This document shows positions 52,448 to 62,115 of a stretch of DNA of 64,000 nucleotides, piece by piece. Within the stretch, counting starts at the first letter, position 1, and the number at the start of each line of letters is the position of its first letter. The stretch lies in NCBI RefSeq assembly GCF_001623565.1, contig NZ_CP015196.1, positions 62,001-126,000 on the forward strand, given 5' to 3'. The translations under genes were made by a program, and so were the position numbers. The notes beneath the pieces are model-generated. The model was not told where the DNA came from and ran no database searches. It worked only from the letters and a program-made list of their open reading frames with translations. The stretch is from Streptococcus marmotae (GTDB lineage: Bacteria; Bacillota; Bacilli; Lactobacillales; Streptococcaceae).

Positions 52448-54685
52448 TTACCTCACCGTTTCAATCCGCCATTTTTTCCAGCCCCTAAAACGAATAGCGC
52501 CTTGCTCATCGGTCCGAAATAGCTGTACCTTCCTTTCCTCAAATCGATCTATTGTCTCCTGATGAGGATGTTTGTAACGATTATTTTTACCAGCTGAAAT
52601 CAAAGCTATCTTTGGTGAAATGTGATCCAGAAATTCGGGATAGGATGAGCCTTTGGAGCCATGGTGTCCTGCCTTCAATACATCAACTGGTAACTGCGGA
52701 TAGGTTTTAACCAGGTCCAACTCCCCATCTTCTAAATCCCCTGTAAAAAGAAAACGCGTCTGCAATACATTTCCATACAAAATCACTGAATCATTATTTC
52801 CCCCATCTCCTACTGTAGGGGGATAAAGCACTTCTAAAAAACGGTCAAAAATCGGAATCCTACCTCCTACTCGTACAACATGAACAGGAACCCGTAGCCC
52901 TCTCAGGGTCTCTATAAAATCAGGAACCGTCAAGCTTCCTTCAGACACGTAAATGCACCCAATGTCTACAGCTTGTGCAACTTCTACCAGATCTCCCACG
53001 TGGTCTGTATCAGTATGCGTTAACACAAGTGTGTCAATCCGACTCACGCCACGGCTATAAAGGTAGGGAATCAAGGTGCGCTCTGCATTTGCTTGTGCAC
53101 TCTTCTCCTGCCAACTTTCTTTAGCAGTAAAACTCACCTTTCCTCCAACATCAATCAAAACTGTTCGACCACGAATATCCCGCAAAAAGATGCTATCGCC
53201 TTGTCCAATATCCACTATTGTGATCTCATTTTCCAAAGGATGTTTGACGACAAAAAATAGCAGAGCTGCTAAGCTGATGAGAACGAAACGCCATTTACGG
53301 TTCTGATAGACATCATACGTAAGAAGCAAAACGGCCAGCAAGACGACTAATAGCGTAGCTATCGGTTTCCCGAAAATCAATGGTTTGAACCCCAGATCTG
53401 CTACCCACTGAATGCAGGCCTCCATCCAAACAAAGAAAAGATTAACCTGCGTAAGCTGTATCAAGGGTGCTAGCAAAAACACAATGCTGAGTCCTGGTAA
53501 GAAAACAACATCAAAAACAAAGGAAAAGAGAAAGGTTAGAAGGATAGACAAGGGTTGAAAGCTGTAAAAATAATAGAGCAACAAGGGTAAAATCCCAACT
53601 GAAATCGCTAAACTCTCCACTAGTACCTGCTTATAATGCGGCAACTCCTCAAAATCAAATACTGTCAGCAGAAAGGCATAAGCAAAACTCAGGATACCTC
53701 CAGCTGTTAATAAAAAATACGGCATAAGCAGGAAAGATAGGACAAGCGTACAAGCCATATTGTCCAATTTCGTAATGCCTAGATTGGCTAACATTTTCTG
53801 CAAAAGGGAGCGATTGACTGAGACCGAAAAGCCTGTCAAGCCAGCATACACAAAAGAAAAGGGGACTTGCAGCCAATCGACTATCTCCTTTCGCAGACCC
53901 AATCGCAAGAAAAGATAGCGAAATTTATCGACAAAGAATCCCACTTGCATCCCTGATAAAGCAAATAAATGAATAATGCCTAGACTAGAATACAGGTCAC
54001 TCATTTGGTCAAACTCCTTGTCCAACTCTCCAAACAACAGCCCAGTCATGTAATGTCGCATCGGATTTGGGAACTGCTCCTTGATATACACCAATGCTTT
54101 GCGCCGAAGTACCGATAACCAATCCAAGGGATTCCAAGAAAAACGCTTTTGTATTTTTGTGATGTGGCTAATCTTGACCGTCCGATAAATCCCTTGTGTC
54201 CTTAAATAATCTCGATAATCAAATCCATTAAAATTTCGCTGTGCTTCTGGTTCAGATACAGTTGCCTCCACTTCTAGGTCCACCAAGCTTGACAAATGCT
54301 TAAAATAAGCCTGCTCCTTCTCACTTTTTAATTGATAAAAAACAGTATACAAGCGCCCTGATGACCTTGCTCGAAAGGTCAGGCTATCGCCGTTGACTTG
54401 AATGGTGTCTGGTTTGACCAATAGTTGACTAACTTCTGTCGGAGCTGTTCCTTCATCCATCATCATTTTCACTCTTTGTAGACCGAACAAGAGAACAAAA
54501 CAGCCCAAAATCGGAAGCACCTGATACCAGACTTTTCGCCCTTGTCGAAACCAGAGTAAAACTAACAAGCCTAAAAACAGGAGCACAGATAAAAAGGATA
54601 GGCGGTACATCACAAAATAAAGAGCCAACAGTAAAACAGCTAAATGAATGGGAGCAATGGGTAGGCGCTTAATCAACTGTGACAT
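52448..54685 (-). CDS. comEC: competence DNA channel protein ComEC
   Basis: A 745-residue integral membrane protein that carries single-stranded DNA across the membrane during transformation. It has N-terminal membrane helices, an OB-like region (DTIQVNGDSLTFRARSSGRL), the Competence domain with multiple helices (FALSGMQVGFF near 238-248), and a C-terminal metallo-beta-lactamase-like domain with THTDTDHVGD. It overlaps comEA by 17 bp. No frameshift was seen. Confidence 0.95.
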   Translation of the reverse strand: MSQLIKRLPIAPIHLAVLLLALYFVMYRLSFLSVLLFLGLLVLLWFRQGRKVWYQVLPILGCFVLLFGLQRVKMMMDEGTAPTEVSQLLVKPDTIQVNGDSLTFRARSSGRLYTVFYQLKSEKEQAYFKHLSSLVDLEVEATVSEPEAQRNFNGFDYRDYLRTQGIYRTVKISHITKIQKRFSWNPLDWLSVLRRKALVYIKEQFPNPMRHYMTGLLFGELDKEFDQMSDLYSSLGIIHLFALSGMQVGFFVDKFRYLFLRLGLRKEIVDWLQVPFSFVYAGLTGFSVSVNRSLLQKMLANLGITKLDNMACTLVLSFLLMPYFLLTAGGILSFAYAFLLTVFDFEELPHYKQVLVESLAISVGILPLLLYYFYSFQPLSILLTFLFSFVFDVVFLPGLSIVFLLAPLIQLTQVNLFFVWMEACIQWVADLGFKPLIFGKPIATLLVVLLAVLLLTYDVYQNRKWRFVLISLAALLFFVVKHPLENEITIVDIGQGDSIFLRDIRGRTVLIDVGGKVSFTAKESWQEKSAQANAERTLIPYLYSRGVSRIDTLVLTHTDTDHVGDLVEVAQAVDIGCIYVSEGSLTVPDFIETLRGLRVPVHVVRVGGRIPIFDRFLEVLYPPTVGDGGNNDSVILYGNVLQTRFLFTGDLEDGELDLVKTYPQLPVDVLKAGHHGSKGSSYPEFLDHISPKIALISAGKNNRYKHPHQETIDRFEERKVQLFRTDEQGAIRFRGWKKWRIETVR

Positions 54686-55307
54686 AGGGACGGATATTCT
54701 CTAAGCTCTTAGCACCGATGCCTGAAACATTCTTCAAATCATCAACCGACTGAAAGCGACCATTACTCTCACGATAGGCAATAATATCTGCAGCTCGCTT
54801 AGCACCGATGCCTGAAATGGTCTGCAGGTCTGCTTCTGTTGCAGTATTGAGATTGATGAGGCTCCCTTTTTCACCCTTATCTCCGCTTGCTGGTGAAGTG
54901 GTTACAGTAGGAACAACCGAAACAGCTTCCTCCTTGGTCGCTACATAAACGACTCCCTCATCACTTAACTTCTGAGCCAAATTGATAGACTTGGAATCAG
55001 CAGTTTCTGCCAATCCTCCTGCCGCTTCTACAGCATCATGGAGGCGACTACCTGCCGACAAATGGTAAATGCCAGGCTTTCTGACCGCTCCCTTGACATC
55101 TACTACAAGCTGCGATTCTGAGTGGGAACTAGAGGGCTTTTCAACAACTTGCTCACTACTACTTGCTAACTCCGTTAAACTAATTTGCTCTTCTGTATGA
55201 CCTGTTTGTCCCATCAAAAAAACAGTCGCTATCGCCACTATGATTCCAGACGGCACGACAATTTGCCATTTATAATCACGTACAATCTGTACCCATTTTT
55301 CAATCAT
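54669..55307 (-). CDS. comEA: competence DNA receptor ComEA
   Basis: A 212-residue membrane-anchored DNA-binding protein. One helix (IVVPSGIIVAIATVFLMG, about 16-33) is followed by a SLBB domain (VDVKGAVRKPGIYHLSAG), a Ser/Thr-rich linker and a C-terminal double helix-hairpin-helix (ISGIGAKRAADIIAYRE, VSGIGAKSLENIR). It starts the late-competence operon with comEC. Confidence 0.95.
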   Translation of the reverse strand: MIEKWVQIVRDYKWQIVVPSGIIVAIATVFLMGQTGHTEEQISLTELASSSEQVVEKPSSSHSESQLVVDVKGAVRKPGIYHLSAGSRLHDAVEAAGGLAETADSKSINLAQKLSDEGVVYVATKEEAVSVVPTVTTSPASGDKGEKGSLINLNTATEADLQTISGIGAKRAADIIAYRESNGRFQSVDDLKNVSGIGAKSLENIRPYVTVD

Positions 55308-55326
55308 ATTCTTACCTCCACTTATT

Positions 55327-55334
55327 TATTCGCA
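55327..55334 (-). promoter_or_regulatory. CIN-box of the comEA-comEC operon
   Basis: TGCGAATA on the minus strand matches 7 of 8 bases of the ComX sigma-factor box TACGAATA. It lies 20 bp before the comEA ATG, with a T-rich stretch upstream, as in other streptococcal late-competence promoters. Confidence 0.75.
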
Positions 55335-55346
55335 AAGGGAAGCAAA

Positions 55347-55370
55347 AAAACTCGTTCAAGACGAGTTTTT
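55347..55370 (-). terminator. terminator of plsC
   Basis: AAAAACTCGT pairs with ACGAGTTTTT around a short loop and ends in a T-run on the minus strand, directly after the plsC stop. It insulates plsC from the competence operon. Confidence 0.85.
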
Positions 55371-55376
55371 GACTGT

Positions 55377-56123
55377 TTAGCGATCCAAATTGGTAGTTGG
55401 TTGCCAAATAAAACTGGCAAGATAACTAAAGAGATAGGTCAAGCCTAGAACCACTGCTACTAGAATCAATACTGGAATACGATAGATAAAAGTCCAGTAG
55501 CCCAAGCGTTTCTTGTTTGTCTGAGCAGCACGTGCGAGGACATCCAAGCGATTAAATTCTGACTCAATACGATGAGTGACTTCTGCAATTCCTGCATCGT
55601 CAAGGCGTTTCACATCCGAAATATCAATCGGATTGCCAAAAGCAACGTCAATGCGATCCCCTAATAAAAGATTTTTCACGGTCATTGGTCCAATATAGGT
55701 GGCAGGCATGATTTTCACCTTAGCAGTCTTTGCAATGACAGCAACGCCCCCTTTTAACTTGGTTGAATGACGGGTTCCAGAAGGGAACATGACCAAGGAA
55801 CGATTGCTTTTTTTCAACATCTTGACAGGATATTTAATCGCTGCTGTACCTGGGTTTTCACGGTCAATAGGAAATGCACCACACTTGCTAATCCACCAGC
55901 CAAATCCACGATCCTTGAACAATTCTTTTTTTGCCATAAAAATAAATTGTTTGGGAGCTGAAGCATAGCCTAAAAAGACTGGATCCCAGAAGGTTCGATG
56001 AGGCGCTACCAAGATATAATTTTCATCTTGGGGCAAGATTTTCTCCCGATCATGATAATGAATATTGCCATTGACAGCCCACAACAAAAAGACTAACAAA
56101 CTGCGTAAGTAGGAATAAAACAT
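55377..56123 (-). CDS. plsC: 1-acyl-sn-glycerol-3-phosphate acyltransferase
   Basis: A 248-residue membrane-bound enzyme that acylates lysophosphatidate to phosphatidate in phospholipid synthesis. The HxxxxD motif is HRTFWD near residue 43, the second motif is FPSGTRH, and hydrophobic helices lie at the N-terminus and at 218-240. The ATG at 56123 follows AAGGAGAG and is preferred over one 78 bp upstream. Confidence 0.92.
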   Translation of the reverse strand: MFYSYLRSLLVFLLWAVNGNIHYHDREKILPQDENYILVAPHRTFWDPVFLGYASAPKQFIFMAKKELFKDRGFGWWISKCGAFPIDRENPGTAAIKYPVKMLKKSNRSLVMFPSGTRHSTKLKGGVAVIAKTAKVKIMPATYIGPMTVKNLLLGDRIDVAFGNPIDISDVKRLDDAGIAEVTHRIESEFNRLDVLARAAQTNKKRLGYWTFIYRIPVLILVAVVLGLTYLFSYLASFIWQPTTNLDR

Positions 56124-56218
56124 TATACTCTCCTTTGCTGATTTCTCTTTTATTATACCATATTTTGAAGACCTGAAAAGATTTTTCATCCGCTGTGACA
56201 ATGTGCTATAATAGTTTT

Positions 56219-56968
56219 ATGGTAAATCACAGGTTGAAAGCTGGAGAACGCATTGATCAACTGTTCTCCACTGATGTCAAAATTATTCAAAATAAGGAAG
56301 TTTTTAGCTATTCGATTGATAGTGTTCTTTTGTCACGTTTTCCAAAACTCCCTAAAAAAGGACTAATTGTTGATTTGTGTAGCGGAAATGGTGCTGTCGG
56401 ACTCTTTGCATCGACTCAGACCAAAGCAAAAATCACTCTAATTGAAATCCAAGAACGATTGGCAGATATGGCGAAGCGCTCGATTGCGCTCAATCAGCTA
56501 GAAGATCAGGTCGAGATGATTCACGATGATCTCAAGCACCTACTCAACCATGTTCCACGTTCACAGGTTGATTTAATTCTTTGCAATCCGCCTTATTTTA
56601 AGGTCGAACAACAGCCTAATTTGAAAGCAAGCGAGCATTATCTATTAGCCAGACATGAAATCACGACCAACCTTGAAGAAATTTGTGCGGTGAGTCGCCA
56701 TGCCCTCAAATCAAATGGCCGATTAGCCATGGTGCACCGACCAGAGCGTTTCCTTGAAATTATGGATACTATGAAGGCCTATCATCTAGCTCCCAAGCGG
56801 ATTCAGTTTATCCATCCCAAGGCAAACAAGGAAGCCAATATGCTTCTGATTGAAGCCATTAAAGATGGTTCGTTAGAGGGGTTAAAAATCCTGCCACCTC
56901 TGATTGTTCATGAGGAAGACGGTCGCTATACTTCAGAAATTGAGGAGATCTATTTTGGCAAAGGCTAA
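56219..56968 (+). CDS. tRNA1(Val) adenine-N6 methyltransferase-like protein
   Basis: A 249-residue class I SAM methyltransferase of the TrmN6/YfiC group. Motif I is [12 protein letters not shown] near 51-62 and the catalytic motif is LCNPPYF near 121-127, typical of adenine-N6 methylation. An extended -10 TGCTATAAT ends six bases before the chosen ATG and no ribosome site exists, so the message is probably leaderless. It overlaps the next gene. Confidence 0.87.
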   Translation: MVNHRLKAGERIDQLFSTDVKIIQNKEVFSYSIDSVLLSRFPKLPKKGLIVDLCSGNGAVGLFASTQTKAKITLIEIQERLADMAKRSIALNQLEDQVEMIHDDLKHLLNHVPRSQVDLILCNPPYFKVEQQPNLKASEHYLLARHEITTNLEEICAVSRHALKSNGRLAMVHRPERFLEIMDTMKAYHLAPKRIQFIHPKANKEANMLLIEAIKDGSLEGLKILPPLIVHEEDGRYTSEIEEIYFGKG

Positions 56969-57269
56969 ACATTATATGTACGTGGTCAAATGTGCGGATA
57001 ATAGCCTTTACACCGGCTATACAACTGATATTGACAAACGGATTGCAACCCACAACAGTGGCAAAGGTGCCAAATACACCCGCAACCGCAGACCTGTTAA
57101 ACTACTCTATCAGGAAACCTTTCCCGATAAATCAAGTGCCATGTCAGCAGAAAGTTTCTTCAAACGCAAGACACGGCAGCAAAAATTGGATTATATTGCA
57201 GAAAGGGAGTGGGACAAAAATCGTGATTTCGTAGAAATCGATTTTGTCGTCCCACCCCCGCAAGGTTGA
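56955..57269 (+). CDS. GIY-YIG domain protein (UPF0213)
   Basis: A 104-residue protein with a GIY-YIG nuclease fold: [20 protein letters not shown] with Arg in [19 protein letters not shown]. The likely start is TTG at 56955, 7 nt after GAGGAG and overlapping the methyltransferase stop by 14 bp. The last 20 or so residues ([20 protein letters not shown]) are encoded by a GAGTGGGACAA repeat hairpin rather than by family sequence, so the original stop has been lost or moved. Confidence 0.85.
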   Translation: MAKAKHYMYVVKCADNSLYTGYTTDIDKRIATHNSGKGAKYTRNRRPVKLLYQETFPDKSSAMSAESFFKRKTRQQKLDYIAEREWDKNRDFVEIDFVVPPPQG

Positions 57270-57376
57270 CTAGGTTTGTAGAATGTTGATTTATCAACGT
57301 TTGACAAACCAGACAATCATCGCTTTCAAATTTCTAGGCTCAGGTATCAATAGTCACTCCCCTGACTATTGATATG
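57207..57376 (+). repeat. intergenic repeat, copy A
   Basis: A hairpin GAGTGGGACAAAAATCG/CGATTTTGTCGTCCCAC (57207-57254) is followed by about 120 bp (57256-57376) that recur in inverted orientation at 58760-58881. Contains small palindromes GTTGATTTATCAAC and CAATAGTC/GACTATTG. Confidence 0.8.
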
Positions 57377-57435
57377 CGTCAAACTGTCAAAGCTATAAAA
57401 GAAGCAAGGCTGGATACTTTTGTCCCATCCTCTTT

Positions 57436-57849
57436 TTACCTTCTTACATAAGTATAGGCTACGCAGCCTAGCTCATCTACTGCCTTAAATCCTAAGGATT
57501 CGTAGAAAGCCATTGTCTTTTCTTCTCTGCCTGTCAAGAGATGCAGTTGGTAAATAGCAGGATAGCTGGCTAAAAGCATTTCCATCAGCCTTCGTCCGAT
57601 ACCCCTTCGCTGATAGTCTGGTAAGACTAGAATATCTTGCACAAAGAGAATGGAAGCACCATCTCCCACAGCTCGTAACAAACCTACGAGCTTTTCTTGA
57701 TCAAAGGCTGCAATAACTAATAGACTATTTGCTAAGGCTTGTTCTAACATCTGAGGTTGATTTGTATAATTAGTCCATTCAACTGCTCTGTAAAGCTCAA
57801 GAACGGATGACATCTCTAATTTTGCTTGTTTCACATAGGTAATCATCAT
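57436..57849 (-). CDS. GNAT-family acetyltransferase
   Basis: A 137-residue GCN5-type N-acetyltransferase. The acetyl-CoA loop is LPDYQRRGIGRRLMEMLL near 82-99, and the C-terminal FYESLGFKAVDELG is typical. Substrate unknown. AAGGAGAAG precedes the ATG. Confidence 0.87.
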   Translation of the reverse strand: MMITYVKQAKLEMSSVLELYRAVEWTNYTNQPQMLEQALANSLLVIAAFDQEKLVGLLRAVGDGASILFVQDILVLPDYQRRGIGRRLMEMLLASYPAIYQLHLLTGREEKTMAFYESLGFKAVDELGCVAYTYVRR

Positions 57850-57938
57850 CTTCTCCTTTTCTTTTATATGATTTTAGAAAGAACATGCTATATCCAAATT
57901 CCTGATACCCATAGGAACCTCCTGATTTATTATACATG

Positions 57939-58604
57939 TCAGGTGTTAGAATCTTCGTTTTTGCCCCACTTCCAATCGGCGAAACTGCGATTAAGGCTAA
58001 AAGTAGGATAGCCTAAGGACTGCAAATCTTGTGCAGCCACATTTGCATAGCCACACTGACGACCACGACAATACACGATAACCGTCCGATCTTTTGGCAG
58101 CTGCGTTTTTTTCTGATGAAAGTCAGCCATCGGGAGATTAACTGCACGAGGAAGATGGCCTGCCTCAAACTCTTCTGTAGGCCGTAGATCCAGTAAGAGA
58201 ACATCTGGCTGCTCAGACAACTTGACCGCCTCTTCTAGACTAATCTGGTTCACACCTGCCTCCCTGTCATACTCCGCTTCAATGGTCCGCACTTCGGCTA
58301 GCTGCTCCTCACCGATGTCAAATAAGAACAGAATGAGTTGCGCTACCTTTGCTGAAGCAAGACTGTAGCGAATAAAATTCCCCTGACGGCTGGTAACCAC
58401 TAGATTACTCTCTTTTAGGACTTGAAGATGACGGGAAGTATTGGCAACCGACAAGCCTGTCGCAAGGGCAATCCCCTCCACTGGCTTGGGGCCTTGGGTC
58501 AGAAGATTTAAAATCTCAAGCCGTTTTTCACTCCCTAGTCCCTTGGTCAATCGGGACAATTCCTTGTATAAACTATTTTTGTAGTCTGTCATTTTCGTAT
58601 CCAT
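57939..58604 (-). CDS. ArsR-family regulator fused to a rhodanese domain
   Basis: A 221-residue protein. Residues about 1-100 form an ArsR/SmtB winged helix (KRLEILNLLTQGPKPVEGIA, then TGLSVANTSRHLQVLKESNL). Residues about 115-215 form a rhodanese domain with the active-site loop YCRGRQCGYAN. The fusion suits sensing of sulfane sulfur or thiol stress and is known in other Firmicutes. No target gene is adjacent except possibly the acetyltransferase. Confidence 0.88.
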   Translation of the reverse strand: MDTKMTDYKNSLYKELSRLTKGLGSEKRLEILNLLTQGPKPVEGIALATGLSVANTSRHLQVLKESNLVVTSRQGNFIRYSLASAKVAQLILFLFDIGEEQLAEVRTIEAEYDREAGVNQISLEEAVKLSEQPDVLLLDLRPTEEFEAGHLPRAVNLPMADFHQKKTQLPKDRTVIVYCRGRQCGYANVAAQDLQSLGYPTFSLNRSFADWKWGKNEDSNT

Positions 58605-58980
58605 CTATATCACTCCTCAACTATTCAATGAAATAGTATACTATTTGCCTCTCCCTGTCAACTATTCTTCCTTTTTACGGCAGCCTTTTAGAGAAACTAA
58701 TCTGAGGCTGAGTCAAGAGTGTCCAGCCTCGATTCGCTTATCGATTTAACAGTTTAGAACATATCAATAGTCAGAGGAATGACTATTGATACCTGAGCTT
58801 GGAAATCAAAAAGCAAGGATTGTCAGGTTTGAAAAACGTTGATATACCAACATTCTACAAACCACGTCAACCTTGCGGGAGTGAGAGTAAACGAATCCAG
58901 AAATAAAGGAGTGAGGATAATCGATTTCTGCGAAATACCGATTGAGTCTCACTCCCTCTTAGGTTTAGGTGAAAAAGTGT
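58605..58980. other. intergenic region with repeat copy B
   Basis: A 376-bp gap with the regulator promoter, the inverted copy of the 57.3-kb repeat, and a GAGTGAG hairpin. No gene is seen. Confidence 0.65.
58760..58960 (-). repeat. intergenic repeat, copy B (inverted)
   Basis: 58760-58881 is the reverse complement of 57256-57376 at roughly 85% by eye. It is followed by a hairpin GGAGTGAGGATAATCGATTT...TCTCACTCCC (58908-58957) that probably also terminates the surface protein gene. Confidence 0.8.
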
Positions 58981-61900
58981 TTAGTGTTTCCGTTTTCGAG
59001 CAAAGATTCCTGCTAATCCTGCGAAGGCTATTCCTAATAGGGAAACAAGGCTAGTAGCTTCGTTGGTTTTTGGCAAAGTAGCTTTCTCTGTCTTTTGAAC
59101 CCGCTTCAACTCTACCGGTTGTTGGAGTTTTTTATCTGAATCAACTGGTGTTTTTTCTAGCTGTTGATTTGGCTTCATAGACTGCTCTGTTTGTCCTAGA
59201 TGACCATTAGCTGTTGTAAAAGTATCTAGTTGAACCTTTTTATCTCCTAATTTTGCACTATTGTTCATTCTGTTTAACGCCTGAGTAGAATTTGCAGACA
59301 TATTTGGTTTGACTACTTTTTCTCCTGGTTTTGCTGAATGAAGCAATTTATCTAGAGGCAGTACTGGCTTAGTGGCAATAGCAGGTTGCCCTGTAGCAAA
59401 ATGACGGTTTTCTGGAGCTTTCGGCAATGGTTTTACAAAGGCTGGCTGGCCTGTATAGTGGTGTTTTTCCTTTGGCTTATCCAATGAACCTGATTGTCCC
59501 ACGTCTGTTTTTGGTGATGGAGTTATCTGAGTATCTGATTCTACTTTTGGTTTAGCTGAATGAATCAACTCACCTATAGGCAATACTTGCTTAGTGCTAG
59601 TAATAGACTGCCCTGTAGCAAAATGGCGATTTTCTGGAGCTTTCGGCAATGGTTTTGCAAAGGCTGGCTGACCTGTATAGTGGTGTTTTTCCTTTGGCTT
59701 ATCCGATAAACCTGATTGTTCTCCGTCTGCTTTTGGTAATGGAGCTGGAGTTACCTGAGTATCTGACTCCATTTTTGGTTTAGCTTTTTCTGAATCTACT
59801 TCTGATGAATCTGGCTTTTCTGTTGGTCGCACCGTCTTTATGGTAGTTTTTGAACCAATTCCTTGGTTATTCGCTAAATAATCATACAAGTCATTGAATT
59901 TCTTTTGTCTTGGATAAATTTCTTGCTGAATAAATAGTGGCAAATGAGAGACCGTACCATAGGGATGTAAAAACATGTCTTTCATAATCGCCTTCAAGGC
60001 TTCATTGTCAGGAAACTTCTGCCGTTTTTGTTCCAATTCACGAGCGATTTTTTCAATCTCTGCAAAGATAGCCAACTCCTGCAAATCTTTAATAATTTTA
60101 TTGGTGAGTTTGGTATCAGCTGCAGTCTCTTCACTCAATTGCTCAAAACTAGCCATAAAGTCTTTTGCTTGTTCTCCGATTTCGGCCCAGATTTTCATTT
60201 GTGCATCCGAAAGATTCGCATCTGCTAATTGTGGTAGCGACTGTACAGCTTTTATCAGAGCTTTTGTCTGTTTTAAAGTTTCCAGATGAGGTGCTTTAGC
60301 ATCTGCTACGTTTTGCTTCCGAGATTGGTCATAAATCTTATCTAAGCCAGTATCCGTTTTTTCATCTTCTAGTTGACTTCGGATAGCACTACGGTGATCG
60401 TCTGTCAAATACGGAAGTTTATCTACCTGTTCTTGGATGTTTTTGCGTTTCTCAAAAATGGCCGTATTTCTCTTTGACGTCTCATTTGCTTCTGCGATAA
60501 TCGACTCGATTTCTGATGTAGTGCCTGCTTTTTCCAACCGATCGAGATAGTTCGAACGTTCATCCACTTCAAGATCTGCTTTTGTTTTAATCTCTGCGAC
60601 AGCCTCTTTCTTTTTCTCTTCGACCTCTTTCAAGAGCTGTAGATAGTTCAGCGCTTTTTCTTTAATCGTATCTACTTCCGCTTTTGTAGGAGCAGCCATG
60701 ACTTGAGTTGAGAAATCATTTTTCTGTGCCTGAGGCAAATCATTGATTTGAGCGATTTGATTGATTGCTTCTTTCTTGTAGGCTTCCAATTCTTCTTGAG
60801 CTTTCTTGGTCTTTATCTCTTCCTCACTCTCTTTATATAGCCTTGCAGATAGGTCTTGAAGTGCCTTAAGCGTTGTTTCTGGTTTCTCTGCTAAATCCGT
60901 AATTTGTTTCAGTCTATCAGGTTCAGAAGCTAGGACAGACTGTGCTGCGGTAACAAGGTTGTTTTTAGCTTCAGCATAATCCTTTTCCACTTCAGCTTTA
61001 AATGCGTCAAACTCTTTTTCCGTTGCTGTCTTAAGCTGTTCTTTATTATTGACTTGAGCGAGCTTCTCTATCAGTTGCTTGTAAGCAGGTTTCTTATCGG
61101 GTCTTGCAGCATGTTCGCTCAACTCCATAACCTTTTGACGGAGGGGGGCAAGTTCTGCTTGGAAGGTAGGATCTGCTTCCTCCTTCTCCATTTCCTTATT
61201 CTCAGCTGGCTTAGTTCCCATTACCTCTGCTTCATGCTCTTTATACAACTCTGCAGATAACTTTTTAAGAGCATCAAGGGTTGTTCCTGACATAGCTGCT
61301 AGCTTGGTAATTTTTTCGAATCTAGCAGGATCTAGGATAATTTTTGCTGCTGTAACATAGTTTTCTCTAGCTTCTGTATAATCGTTTTCTACCTCAGTTT
61401 TAAACGCGTCAAACCCTTTTCCTGTTGCTGTCTTAAGCTGTTCTTTATTATTGACTTGAGCGAGCTTCTCTATCAGTTGCTTGTAAGCAGGTTTCTTATC
61501 GGGTCTTGCAGCATGTTCGCTCAACTCCATAACCTTCTGACGGAGGGGGGCAAGTTCTGCTTGGAGTGCAGGATCCGCTTCTTCTTTCTCCATTTCCTTA
61601 TCCTCAGCTGGCTTAGTCCCCATTGCCTTTTCTGCTTCGCTTTCTCGATATAGCTGTGCAGACAAGTCTTGCAGTGCCATAAGAGTTGTACCTGGCATAG
61701 CTGCTAAATCCGTAATTTGTTTCAGTCTATCAGGTTCAGAAGCTAGGACAGCTTGTGCTGCTGTAGTGTAATTGTTTTTAGCTTCGATATAGTCACTTTC
61801 CACTTCAGCTTTAAACGCGTTAAACTCTTTTCCTGTAGCTTCCATAAACTCTTCTTTTTTAGTGACCTTAGCGAGATTTCCTACCTGTCCTTGGTAAGTA

Positions 61901-62115
61901 ACTTTCTTTTCACTTGTAGCAGCATGAGTACTTAATTCCATAACTTTCTGACGGAGGGTGGTAAGTTCTGCTTGGAAGGCAGGATCCACTGACTCAGTCG
62001 GCTTCTCCATATTTGCAACTTGTTCAGGAGTCGGTATCTCTTCTGCTTGGATAACTTGGGGCAGAGTGGAGATGAGGGCGGCAGTTGCTGCTGCAGCGTA
62101 CAATTGTTTTTTCAT
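58981..62115 (-). CDS. cell-wall anchored repeat surface protein
   Basis: A 1044-residue surface protein. A signal peptide ends near residue 24 (PQVIQAEE). Three helical repeats of about 130 residues follow (each with LRQKVMELS and a LDALKKLSAELYKE-like end), then a charged coiled-coil region (about 440-720). A Pro-rich stalk comes next, with two copies of KPKEKHHYTGQPAF and LPKAPENRHFATGQ. It ends in LPKTN (1014-1018), a hydrophobic helix and RKRKH. LPKTN is a variant of the sortase LPxTG motif. Host-binding function is plausible but unidentified. Confidence 0.88.
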   Translation of the reverse strand: MKKQLYAAAATAALISTLPQVIQAEEIPTPEQVANMEKPTESVDPAFQAELTTLRQKVMELSTHAATSEKKVTYQGQVGNLAKVTKKEEFMEATGKEFNAFKAEVESDYIEAKNNYTTAAQAVLASEPDRLKQITDLAAMPGTTLMALQDLSAQLYRESEAEKAMGTKPAEDKEMEKEEADPALQAELAPLRQKVMELSEHAARPDKKPAYKQLIEKLAQVNNKEQLKTATGKGFDAFKTEVENDYTEARENYVTAAKIILDPARFEKITKLAAMSGTTLDALKKLSAELYKEHEAEVMGTKPAENKEMEKEEADPTFQAELAPLRQKVMELSEHAARPDKKPAYKQLIEKLAQVNNKEQLKTATEKEFDAFKAEVEKDYAEAKNNLVTAAQSVLASEPDRLKQITDLAEKPETTLKALQDLSARLYKESEEEIKTKKAQEELEAYKKEAINQIAQINDLPQAQKNDFSTQVMAAPTKAEVDTIKEKALNYLQLLKEVEEKKKEAVAEIKTKADLEVDERSNYLDRLEKAGTTSEIESIIAEANETSKRNTAIFEKRKNIQEQVDKLPYLTDDHRSAIRSQLEDEKTDTGLDKIYDQSRKQNVADAKAPHLETLKQTKALIKAVQSLPQLADANLSDAQMKIWAEIGEQAKDFMASFEQLSEETAADTKLTNKIIKDLQELAIFAEIEKIARELEQKRQKFPDNEALKAIMKDMFLHPYGTVSHLPLFIQQEIYPRQKKFNDLYDYLANNQGIGSKTTIKTVRPTEKPDSSEVDSEKAKPKMESDTQVTPAPLPKADGEQSGLSDKPKEKHHYTGQPAFAKPLPKAPENRHFATGQSITSTKQVLPIGELIHSAKPKVESDTQITPSPKTDVGQSGSLDKPKEKHHYTGQPAFVKPLPKAPENRHFATGQPAIATKPVLPLDKLLHSAKPGEKVVKPNMSANSTQALNRMNNSAKLGDKKVQLDTFTTANGHLGQTEQSMKPNQQLEKTPVDSDKKLQQPVELKRVQKTEKATLPKTNEATSLVSLLGIAFAGLAGIFARKRKH

